Assembly (NCBI RefSeq): GCF_011492945.1
Contig: NZ_CP045119.1
Location: forward strand, 1,426,001-1,490,000
Origin: Rubrobacter tropicus
GTDB lineage: Bacteria; Actinomycetota; Rubrobacteria; Rubrobacterales; Rubrobacteraceae
Direction: 5' to 3'
Length of the DNA: 64,000 nucleotides
Part shown: piece after piece, positions 49,751 to 57,083 of the stretch
How positions within the stretch are numbered: position 1 is the first letter of the stretch
Layout: every line of letters starts with the position of its first letter
Made by a program: the position numbers and the translations under genes
The notes under the pieces: model-generated
Told to the model about the DNA's origin: nothing
Databases searched by the model: none
What the model saw: the letters and a program-made list of their open reading frames with translations, nothing else

Positions 49751-50335
49751 TTGCTCAAGGCGAGTCGTTTACTTTGGATTGCGCTTATTTTCGGGGCCTT
49801 TATGGCCTTCGGCAACGACCGCGCGGAGGCCGACACGGCCCTCGCTTCCTGGTACGGGCCGGGGTTCCACGGGCAGACCACGGCGAGTGGTGAGGTCTAC
49901 GACGCTTACGGGTACTCGGCTGCCCACAAGACGCTGCCGCTCGGGACGGAGATCACGGTCAGTTACGCCGGCCGGTCCGTCGACGTGGTAGTAAACGACC
50001 GCGGCCCCTACTCCGGCGGACGGGACCTGGATCTCTCCCAGGGCGCGGCCGAGTACCTCGGCCTGACGGCTGCGGGAGTGGACTACGTCGAGTACACCTA
50101 CGCTGGCGAGTCCGGCTACGCGGCGGACGGCGGTTACGCCGAAGCGGAGCAAACCGGGGCGGCCTATGAGAGCGGCTCCGAGGAGCAGGCGTCGGGCGGG
50201 TCCTACGTGGTCCAGGGCGGGGACACGCTCACGGGCATCGCCGCGGAGCTCGGGACGAGCGTGGACGACCTCATGGCGGCGAACGGGTTGACCGACCCCG
50301 ACTACGTGTACGCGGGACAGACCCTCGCCTACTGA
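49751..50335 (+). CDS. Secreted RlpA/3D-like and LysM domain protein
   Basis: 194 residues from a TTG with GGAGGGGG. A signal peptide (LLWIALIFGAFMAFGNDRAEA) leads to a double-psi beta-barrel domain: ALASWYGPGFHGQTTASGEVYDAYGYSAAHKTLPLGTEITVSYAGRSVDVVVNDRGPYSGGRDLDLSQGAAEYLGL, with the RlpA-type G-x-x-T-A-S-G and the catalytic-type D-R-G-P-Y. A flexible acidic linker precedes a LysM domain (YVVQGGDTLTGIAAELGTSVDDLMAANGL). It should bind and may cleave peptidoglycan outside the cell. The divergent HTH-PASTA regulator is a plausible controller. Confidence 0.88.
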   Translation: MLKASRLLWIALIFGAFMAFGNDRAEADTALASWYGPGFHGQTTASGEVYDAYGYSAAHKTLPLGTEITVSYAGRSVDVVVNDRGPYSGGRDLDLSQGAAEYLGLTAAGVDYVEYTYAGESGYAADGGYAEAEQTGAAYESGSEEQASGGSYVVQGGDTLTGIAAELGTSVDDLMAANGLTDPDYVYAGQTLAY

Positions 50336-50408
50336 TCCGCGATCCCTCCGACGGCGACGGGCCCGGGTGTAAACTCCGGGTGTGGGGCGACGGGCGGAGG
50401 AGGCGCGA

Positions 50409-51446
50409 TTGATCGGCAACGGTGATGGTCCGAGCTTCGGGCTGTGGTACGACTTCAGGCAGAGGCCGCCGCTAGGGGACTACGCGGCCTTCTACGCCGA
50501 GTGTTTGGAGGAGATCGAAGAAGGGGAGCGGCTCGGGTTCACGGGGGCCTGGCTGTCGGAGCACCACTTCGTAGACGACGGCTACCTGCCATCGCCCCTT
50601 GTCGTCGCCGCGGCGGTGGCCGCCCGCACGAAGAGCATGACCATTGGGACGAACATCCTGCTCCTACCGATGCACCATCCGCTGCGGGTCGCCGAGGACG
50701 CGGTCGCGGTGGACCTCATTTCGGGTGGGCGGTTCGTGCTCGGGGTCGGGCAGGGCTACGTCCAGCACGAGTTCGAGACTCTGGGGTACGAGAGGCGCTA
50801 CAGGCCCTCGCTCTTCGAGGAGGGCATCGAGGTAATCCGGCAGGCGCTGGAGGAAGGGCGCACCGGGTACGAGGGTAAGCGGTGGCGCTTCGACGATTTG
50901 CCTTTCGAGCCGCGGCCCTCCGGGAAGCTCCCGATCTACGCCGGCGCCTTCGCCGACCCGGCCATAGACCGGGCAGCCCGGTTGGCGGACGGGTTCCTCG
51001 CCTCGGCCGGGGGCGGGGCTTTCGGGGAGACGTACCGGAAAGTCCGCGGGGCCCTGGAGCGGCACGGGAGGGGCGACGAAGGGTTCCCGTACGTGGCTTC
51101 TGGCGTCGCGTTCGTGCACGAAGATGCGGGGCGGGCGCGGGAGATCGTGGGCCCCGCCATCTCCTACCAGCGCACGCGCTACGCGGAGTGGGGGACGGAC
51201 AGGGAGGAGCCACGTCCAGACCCCATCCAGGAGGAAGACCTCCCGTGGGAGCGCTACCTCGTCGGCACGCCCGGGGAGGTGGCGGAGGGCCTGATCGAAC
51301 TCCACGAAGAGGCCCCCTACGACCACTTCTGCTTCTGGGGCCGGCTCCCTGGCGTCACCCACGAGGAGGCCGTCGAAAACATGCGCCTGTTCTCCACCGA
51401 GGTCGCCCCCCGGGTCCGCGAGGCCGCGGGGGCCAGGCCCGCGTGA
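50409..51446 (+). CDS. LLM-class flavin/F420-dependent oxidoreductase
   Basis: 345 residues from a TTG with GGAGGAGG. The luciferase-like barrel is clear: FGLWYDFRQRPPLGDYAAFYAECLEEIEEGERLGFTGAWLSEHHFVDDGYLPSPLVVAAAVAARTKSMTIGTNILLLPMHHPLRVAEDAVAVDLISGGRFVLGVGQGY is the first half, and PIYAGAFADPAIDRAARLADGFL the later block. SEHHF resembles FMN-type luciferases more than strict F420 enzymes, so the cofactor is open. Its TGA overlaps the GTG of the next gene. The substrate is unknown. Confidence 0.85.
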   Translation: MIGNGDGPSFGLWYDFRQRPPLGDYAAFYAECLEEIEEGERLGFTGAWLSEHHFVDDGYLPSPLVVAAAVAARTKSMTIGTNILLLPMHHPLRVAEDAVAVDLISGGRFVLGVGQGYVQHEFETLGYERRYRPSLFEEGIEVIRQALEEGRTGYEGKRWRFDDLPFEPRPSGKLPIYAGAFADPAIDRAARLADGFLASAGGGAFGETYRKVRGALERHGRGDEGFPYVASGVAFVHEDAGRAREIVGPAISYQRTRYAEWGTDREEPRPDPIQEEDLPWERYLVGTPGEVAEGLIELHEEAPYDHFCFWGRLPGVTHEEAVENMRLFSTEVAPRVREAAGARPA

Positions 51447-52507
51447 CGGTGGCCTCCGGCGTCCTGACCCCGGAGCAGACGGCCTTCCTCGTCCGCCAGA
51501 GGGTCGCCCGCCTCGCCACGGCCGATGCCGAAGGCAGGCCGCACGCCGTCCCCGTCTGCTTCGCCCACGCGCCCGGCGCCGTCTACATAGCTCTGGACGA
51601 GAAACCGAAAGACGTGCCGGCCACGCGCCTCAAGCGCGTCCGCAACATCAGGGAGAACCCGGACGTCGCCCTGATCGCCGACCGCTACGCCGAGGACTGG
51701 AACCTCCTGGCCTTCGTGATGGTGCGCGGACGGGCCGGGTTGATCGAGCCCGGCGCCGGGGAGCACGCGGCCGCCGTGAGGCTCCTGCGCGGCAAGTACC
51801 ACCAGTACGAGGGGATGCGCATAGAGCAGAACCCGATCATCGCGATCCGGCCCGAGAGCGTGGCCGCCTGGGGTGCCCTCGACGAACCGCCCTCCAAGGA
51901 GCGGCCGGTCCTCGACGCCATAAGGGGCCGCCGCTCCGTGCGGCGCTACCTGCCGAAGCCGGTGCCGGAAGAGGCCGTCGGGCGGGTACTCGAGGCGGCG
52001 CGCTGGGCGCCTTCCCCGCACGGCCGCCAGCCCTGGCGCTTCGCCGTCGTCACGAAGGAGGAGACGAAGAGCCGCCTCGCCGGGGCGATGGGCGGGGAGT
52101 GGCGGTCGAACCTCGAGATGGACGGGCAGGACGCGCAGGTGGTCGAGAAGCGGCTCGAAGGCTCCAGGCGGCGTCTGTTCGACGCGCCGGTGCTGGTCCT
52201 GATCTGCCTCTACCCCGAAGACCTCGACGCCTACCCCGACCCCGCGCGGCAGCAGAGCGAGACGACGATGGCCGTGCAGTCTCTCGGGGCTGCTGCCCAG
52301 AACGCGCTTCTCGCGGCCTACGACCAGGGGCTCGACGCCGGCTGGATGTGCGCCCCGCTCTTCGCGCCGGAGAAGGTCGTGGAGGCGCTCGGCCTCGACC
52401 CGAAGCTCGTCCCGCACGCGCTGCTCACGCTCGGCTACGCGGAGGGTGATCCTCCAAAGAGGCGCGGTCGCACGCCGCTCGAGAACCTGATCGTGTACAA
52501 GGATTGA
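51443..52507 (+). CDS. Fusion of an F420/flavin split-barrel domain with an FbiB-type nitroreductase
   Basis: 354 residues. The N-terminal 135 residues are a pyridoxamine-oxidase-like split barrel of the F420-binding PPOX branch (TPEQTAFLVRQRVARLATADAEGRPHAVPVCFA...NPDVALIADRYAEDWNLLAFVMVRGRAGLIEPG). A nitroreductase domain follows (AIRGRRSVRRYLPKPVPEEAVGRVLEAARWAPSPHGRQPWRF...ALLAAYDQGLDAGWMCAPLFAPEKVVEAL), close to the C-terminal domain of mycobacterial FbiB, which reduces dehydro-F420-0. CofE in this window lacks that domain, so this fusion may supply it. The GTG overlaps the LLM stop. Confidence 0.8.
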   Translation: MTVASGVLTPEQTAFLVRQRVARLATADAEGRPHAVPVCFAHAPGAVYIALDEKPKDVPATRLKRVRNIRENPDVALIADRYAEDWNLLAFVMVRGRAGLIEPGAGEHAAAVRLLRGKYHQYEGMRIEQNPIIAIRPESVAAWGALDEPPSKERPVLDAIRGRRSVRRYLPKPVPEEAVGRVLEAARWAPSPHGRQPWRFAVVTKEETKSRLAGAMGGEWRSNLEMDGQDAQVVEKRLEGSRRRLFDAPVLVLICLYPEDLDAYPDPARQQSETTMAVQSLGAAAQNALLAAYDQGLDAGWMCAPLFAPEKVVEALGLDPKLVPHALLTLGYAEGDPPKRRGRTPLENLIVYKD

Positions 52508-52510
52508 TCC

Positions 52511-53139
52511 TCAGGCGCCGAGGCGGATGATCCCGCGCTCCAGGGCCACGGTGACGGCGGCCGTGCGGTCCGAGACGCCTAGCTTGGCGAAGACGTGGAT
52601 CAGGTGCGTCTTTATAGTAGCCTCGCTGAGGTGGAGGCTGCGCGCGATCTCCCGGTTGGAGAGCCCCCTGGCGACGAAGCCGAGCACCTCGGTCTCGCGC
52701 TCGCTGAGCTTCTCCTCCGCCGGCCGCCGCATCGTCTTCATCAACCGGTTGGTGACGGCGGGCGCGAGCACGGACCGCCCCCGGCGGTGGCGCGAACGGC
52801 CCCGTAGAGCTCCTCGCGCGGGGTGTCCTTTAGCAGGTAGCCCGTAGCCCCGGCCTCGATGGCCCTCAGGATGTCCGCGTCCGAGTCGTAGGTGGTGAGG
52901 ACCAGGACGTGCGTCCCGGGGTGTTCTTTCGAGATCCTGGCGATTGCTTCGACGCCGTCCATGCCCGGCATCCTGAGGTCCATCAGCGCAACGTCCGGGC
53001 CAAGCCTCTCGACCATGGACAGTGCCTCCGAACCGTCGCCCGCCTCCCCGACGACCTCGATGTCGGGCTCGCCGGAGAGCATGTCTTTGAGACCAGCCCG
53101 CACCACGGGATGATCGTCCACGATGAGGACGCGGATCAC
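52511..53139 (-). pseudogene. LuxR-type response regulator, frame broken once
   Basis: The receiver is complete: IRVLIVDDHPVVRAGLKDML, phosphoacceptor aspartate in VALMDLRMPG, TTYDSD and the lysine in GYLLKDTPREEL. After ATAGGG the frame shifts; with one base restored near 52775 it continues SVLAPAVTNRLMKTM and the LuxR HTH LSERETEVLGFVARGLSNREIARSLHLSEATIKTHLIHVFAKLGVSDRTAAV. The GTG at 53139 (after GGAAGG) gives the canonical start; the ATG at 53154 adds five residues. It pairs with the histidine kinase encoded just upstream. Both parts are so well conserved that an assembly error is likely. Confidence 0.85.
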
Positions 53140-53167
53140 ATATCCTTCCCGCATCAGGTTTCGGCTT

Positions 53168-54406
53168 TCAGGTCTTTCCCTGATGCCCGATGCCTGAAGC
53201 CCCTATCGGCATCTCCACGACCACGGTGGTGCCCTCGCCTTCGAAGCTCTCGATCAGGAGCCTGCCGCCGAGAAGCTCGACGCGTTCCCGCATCGCCCGC
53301 AGGCCGAAGCCGTCGTCGTTGTCGCCGCCGTTCGTCCCGAACCCCGAACCGTCGTCGTGGACGTCGAGCACGACGAGGTTGTCCATGCACGAGAGCGTGA
53401 GGTCCACAGAACGCGCCCCCGCGTGTCTCTGGACGTTCTGGAGCGACTCCTGGGCCGCGCGCAGCAAGGTAACCTCGACGGGCATGGGGAGCGGCTGCGG
53501 CGCGCCGGTGACGGAGAGGCGGGCCGGCGTTCCAGACGCCTCGGACCAGCGGGCGGCGAGGCGCTGGAGGGCCTCGGGCAGCGAGGCGCCTTCGAGTAGT
53601 TCGGGGCGCAGGGCGCGGACCAGGCGTCGGGACTCGTGGAGGCCCTCGCGGGCCGTTGCGCGGGCGCGGTCGAGTCGGTTTCGGACGGAGGCCTCGTCGG
53701 GGGAGAGGCGTTTATCCGCCGCCTCAAGCTGGGTCACGATGCTGACGAAGCCCTGGGCGAGGGTGTCGTGGATCTCCTGTGCCAGGCGGCTTCGTTCCTG
53801 TAGCACGCCGGCCTCGCGCTCGGCGGCGGCCAGGTCCTTTCGGGTCTCTTCGAGCTCTTCGATCAGGTTCTGTCTCTCCTCGCTCTGGTTGATGATCGAG
53901 TCGATCCACAGGGTCAGGAAGAGCGCGAACCCGAGCGTGAGAAGCCCCGAGATTGCGATTCCGAGAGCGTCCTCCGGCGACCGCCGGATACCGTCGGCGG
54001 CCACCAGGACGGCGAGCGAGACCGAGACGGGCACCGACCAGCGCGTAGGCAGGAACAGGAAGACCTGCATGAATACGGCGAAGTTGAGGATCTGGTAGAT
54101 CGGGTGTACCTGGTTGAGCGCGATGGCGAACGCCACGGCCGCCACCACGTAGAAGAGCATAAGGCCCGTAGACCTGGCCCGGCCCCTCACGGCCGCGAAC
54201 CAGTACAGGCCGCCCCAGGCGGCGCTCAGGAGGATGGCCGCGAGCCGCGCGGCTCCGGAGGTCCCGCCATCCACGAGGCTCAAGACCAGGGCCGCGGCCA
54301 GGAGCGCGTAGAAGATCAGGTCCCACGCCCACAGCCACCGCTCCCACGCGTGCGAGGGCCGGTCCCCGGCGCCAAGACCCGGCAGGATGAATCTCAAGAG
54401 CCTCAT
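53168..54406 (-). CDS. Sensor histidine kinase (NarL-partner class)
   Basis: 412 residues from ATG 54406. Six or so membrane helices form the sensor part, with no large outer domain. A coiled coil (NLIEELEETRKDLAAAEREAGVLQ) leads to the HisKA_3 box ERSRLAQEIHDTLAQGFVSIVTQLEAAD with the phosphoacceptor histidine, and then the ATPase domain (ESLQNVQRHAGARSVDLTL; DDGSGFGTNGGDNDDGFGLRAMRERVELLGGRL). It is transcribed with the response regulator downstream. The signal is unknown; a membrane-embedded sensor suggests envelope or drug stress. Confidence 0.92.
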   Translation of the reverse strand: MRLLRFILPGLGAGDRPSHAWERWLWAWDLIFYALLAAALVLSLVDGGTSGAARLAAILLSAAWGGLYWFAAVRGRARSTGLMLFYVVAAVAFAIALNQVHPIYQILNFAVFMQVFLFLPTRWSVPVSVSLAVLVAADGIRRSPEDALGIAISGLLTLGFALFLTLWIDSIINQSEERQNLIEELEETRKDLAAAEREAGVLQERSRLAQEIHDTLAQGFVSIVTQLEAADKRLSPDEASVRNRLDRARATAREGLHESRRLVRALRPELLEGASLPEALQRLAARWSEASGTPARLSVTGAPQPLPMPVEVTLLRAAQESLQNVQRHAGARSVDLTLSCMDNLVVLDVHDDGSGFGTNGGDNDDGFGLRAMRERVELLGGRLLIESFEGEGTTVVVEMPIGASGIGHQGKT

Positions 54407-54450
54407 CTCAGGAATCTTACCGCCACACGAACCCGCACCGGGAAGGTGGT

Positions 54451-55656
54451 TCATTTCGTCCCGCCCCTTGCGAACGGCGCCTCCGCCAGCTTTCGCCAGG
54501 CCATCTCCAGCGGGCCTGACGGGAAGCGGCGCAACCACAGGTTGGCGAGCAGGGCGAGGACCGCGCAGATCGCGAACCACACGGCTAGCGCGCCGGGCGC
54601 GCCGACCTTGCCCGTGAGGCCGAGGCCCCACCCGTAGAAGACGGCGGAGGCGAGGACGTTCTGGACCACGTAGCAGCTCAGGGCCGCCTTCCCGACCTCG
54701 GAGAGCCGGTCCGAGAGCCAGGGCAGGACGCTCCGCTCCGTCGCCAGCGCCACGAGGCCCGCGTAGCCGAGGGAGAGGATGGGGGCGAAAAGGTAGCGTA
54801 TCGGGAGCTCCGAGATCCCGCCGGGGACAAAATACAGCAGGTTGAGCGGGATGCCGAGAAGAAGACCCCAGCGCAGCATCTTTTCGCGGATGCGTCGTCC
54901 GTCGGCGTCAGGAGAGAAGGCGCCGGAGCGCATCAGGCGGACGCCGAGGAGGAACAGAAAGACGTTCATCGGGATTATGAAGACGGGCTCGGCCCGGTAG
55001 GTCGGCATGTTGTCCAGGCGGTAGAGGACCTGATCCCACCATGACCCTGATGTGTAGACCCTCGCCGCCTCGTCTGAAAAGATGCTGGTGCTGGCGAAAG
55101 CTTGCGGGTCGAGCAGCGCCACGGCGCCGACCAGCGCGGACAGCCCCCCGGCGAGCAGCAGGTGCAGCCCCCCGGAGATCCACATGGCCCTGCGGACGAT
55201 CTTCCCGCTCCTCCCGACGAGGAAGGCGACGACGAAGGCGGCGACCGCGTAGCCCATCAGGATGTCGAACTCGAAGACGAGCACGTAGTGGAGGAACCCC
55301 TCGAAAAAGAGCAGCGTCGTCCGCCACAGGTAGCGGCGGAGCCACGGCGGGCCGCGCCGCCTGGTGGACTGGTACTGTATCTCGAGCCCGACGCCGAACA
55401 GGATCGTCAGAAGCCCCAGAAACTTGCCGTTCGTTACGGCCAGCGTGAGCGTCGTCAGAAAGCCGTCCAGGGAGGCCCACCACCGCAGGCCGCCGCCGAA
55501 AAAGGTCGATGACCCCGCGTCCCCGACCGCGGCGAAGAGCCAGATGTTCGTCCCCAAAGTCCCGAAGATGGCGAGCCCGCGCAGCGCGTCCAGAAGATGG
55601 ATGCGCCCCTGATCTGGCCTGCCGGCCGGGGCCTGCATGGTTGCGGCCCGGCTCAC
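54451..55656 (-). CDS. DUF418 membrane protein
   Basis: 401 residues from a GTG overlapping the upstream stop; an ATG five codons later is also possible. The N-terminal GRIHLLDALRGLAIFGTLGTNIW is the family start, related to acyltransferase-3 proteins (R-x-L-D-x-L-R-G), and the DUF418 region near the end reads LSEVGKAALSCYVVQNVLASAVFYGWGLGL. About ten helices are predicted. Function is unknown. It is co-transcribed with a GAP-family gene. Confidence 0.85.
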   Translation of the reverse strand: MSRAATMQAPAGRPDQGRIHLLDALRGLAIFGTLGTNIWLFAAVGDAGSSTFFGGGLRWWASLDGFLTTLTLAVTNGKFLGLLTILFGVGLEIQYQSTRRRGPPWLRRYLWRTTLLFFEGFLHYVLVFEFDILMGYAVAAFVVAFLVGRSGKIVRRAMWISGGLHLLLAGGLSALVGAVALLDPQAFASTSIFSDEAARVYTSGSWWDQVLYRLDNMPTYRAEPVFIIPMNVFLFLLGVRLMRSGAFSPDADGRRIREKMLRWGLLLGIPLNLLYFVPGGISELPIRYLFAPILSLGYAGLVALATERSVLPWLSDRLSEVGKAALSCYVVQNVLASAVFYGWGLGLTGKVGAPGALAVWFAICAVLALLANLWLRRFPSGPLEMAWRKLAEAPFARGGTK

Positions 55657-56339
55657 GAGCCCCTCGGCGTGTCCGGGATCTCCACGAGGCCGAAGAAGCC
55701 GAGGCCGGCCAGGCTGTCCGAGAGCAAGAAGAAGCCGACGATGCCGAGGATCCAGAGCAGCGTCTCGCGTGACCCGCCCTCGAACCTCTCCCGCAGCCGT
55801 TCGAGACGATCCCGTACGCGCGTGCCGAACACGCCGTAGGCGACCATCAGCAGCAGCGGCGGCAGCACGAAGATTACGTTGTAGACGACGAGGATCGGAA
55901 GCCACCGCGCTGCGGCCAGGTCCGCGTCGGTAAGGAGGGCGATCGCGCCCAGGTACGGGAAGGCCGTCGTGAACTCGACGGCCGTAACGGTCACGCCGAG
56001 CAGGAAGATCCCGGCCAACCCACGGGAGCGCGGCGTCCGGGTCTTGTTCCTGCGGGGCTTGTTCGGCGCCAACAGCGCGTACCCCAACAGCAGCGCACCG
56101 GCGACGCCCTGCGCAGCGTCGGCGGCCGGACCTTCTACGTACCCCCACACGGAGCCGAGGCCGAACATTAGCAGCACGCCGATAGCGAGGTAGGATGCGA
56201 AGACGGCCGAGACGTATGTCAGAACCCGGGACCCGTAAGGTCTTCCTTGCAGGATCAGATAGACCGTCACGGCCAGCGCCGAAGGGTTGATGCTGTCGAG
56301 GAGCGCCAGCCCGAGCAGGGAGAGGAGGAGCGCCGTCAC
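55653..56339 (-). CDS. GAP (Sap)-like membrane protein
   Basis: 228 residues from a GTG at 56339 with GTGAGGGG upstream. LLLSLLGLALLDSINPSALAVTVYLIL is the conserved first helix with the D-S-x-N-P motif of the GAP/LysE-like superfamily, and GIFLLGVTVTAVEFTTAFPYLGAIALL is the corresponding fourth helix. About six helices in all. Members include the mycobacterial sulfolipid-addressing protein, with a role in moving lipids or small molecules. Upstream codons to 56495 are open but unlikely. It overlaps DUF418 by four bases. Confidence 0.75.
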   Translation of the reverse strand: MTALLLSLLGLALLDSINPSALAVTVYLILQGRPYGSRVLTYVSAVFASYLAIGVLLMFGLGSVWGYVEGPAADAAQGVAGALLLGYALLAPNKPRRNKTRTPRSRGLAGIFLLGVTVTAVEFTTAFPYLGAIALLTDADLAAARWLPILVVYNVIFVLPPLLLMVAYGVFGTRVRDRLERLRERFEGGSRETLLWILGIVGFFLLSDSLAGLGFFGLVEIPDTPRGS

Positions 56340-56566
56340 CCCGAACCCCTCACGGAGTCCTCGCGACGTGCGCGGAGGCTGTCGTGGGGCGACCGACCGC
56401 TGGAACCCGGGATGGCGCTCCTGACCCGACCAGGAAAACGATCCACCACTGATACCTCCCCAAACGTTCTCGAACCGCAACCCTTGTGCGTCCAAGTATC
56501 GTCTTCGGGCACCAGCGCCGGATCGCCCGTGAGGTTGGAACTCGAAGGGAAGAGCGGTCTAGGCCG

Positions 56567-56588
56567 GCATCAACCGGCCGGTTGATGC
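56567..56588. repeat. Perfect 22-base palindrome
   Basis: GCATCAACCGG is followed directly by its reverse complement CCGGTTGATGC. It lies 228 bases upstream of the GAP gene in gene-free DNA and could be a dyad operator or a stem with no loop. Confidence 0.55.
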
Positions 56589-56679
56589 TCCCTGACAAAG
56601 GGCGTCACGGTCGGGACCGGCGGACGGGGCGCTGATAGGCGGGCTTTCGTCCAGAAGTGCCTCTCGCCTGGACCCGTCC

Positions 56680-56865
56680 GGCCGGATCTCCGGCGGCGAG
56701 ATGGGAACCAACGCCCTCATGGCGCTCTCGCCGCGGAACCAGTCCGTCGTGGGCTTCTACGTGCGCCCGTTCTTCGGGATAACTGAGCTTCTTGAGCGGC
56801 GCCTTGAAGCTCTCCATCAAAGCCCGCGGGAGCACGGGCAGGGTAGTTCTCATCCCGTAAGTAAA
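56680..56865 (-). pseudogene. Possible N-terminal remnant of NADH dehydrogenase subunit I
   Basis: The minus-strand frame reads MRTTLPVLPRALMESFKAPLKKLSYPEE, which resembles the N-terminus of NuoI, including the Y-P-E-E turn before the first ferredoxin motif. A nearby frame gives WFRGESAMRALVPI, reminiscent of the RFRGEHALR segment that follows. The cysteine motifs are absent, so this would be a decayed fragment. No other nuo genes are present. The identification is tentative. Confidence 0.3.
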
Positions 56866-57083
56866 GGCACGCGCCGACAAAGAGCCGGTGATAAACGAGA
56901 AAACGGGCGGCTGTAAGGATAGAGCACAAGCTCTTGGAAGGGAGCTACGTCGCCCGACCGTCCTAAGTCTGCCGCCCGTAATACCGACATCTTACCACGG
57001 ACAAGTGCTGTGAGTAGCAATGCGCGGGGCGCCGATCCTCGGTGCAGGCAGGGATTTTGGCGCCAAGCCTTCAAGACCCGTTA

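Larger units (their letters stand above)
56340..57083. other. Gap of about 740 bases with remnants only
   Basis: No intact gene is credible here. It contains a 22-base perfect palindrome at 56567-56588 and a possible nuoI-like fragment on the minus strand (about 56680-56865). Frames on both strands are short and composition-driven. The region before fbiC shows no promoter I can defend. Confidence 0.5.

Noticed and set aside
56350-56598. 82-codon minus-strand frame in the gap before fbiC
   Set aside because: No ribosome site, no family and ordinary shadow composition.
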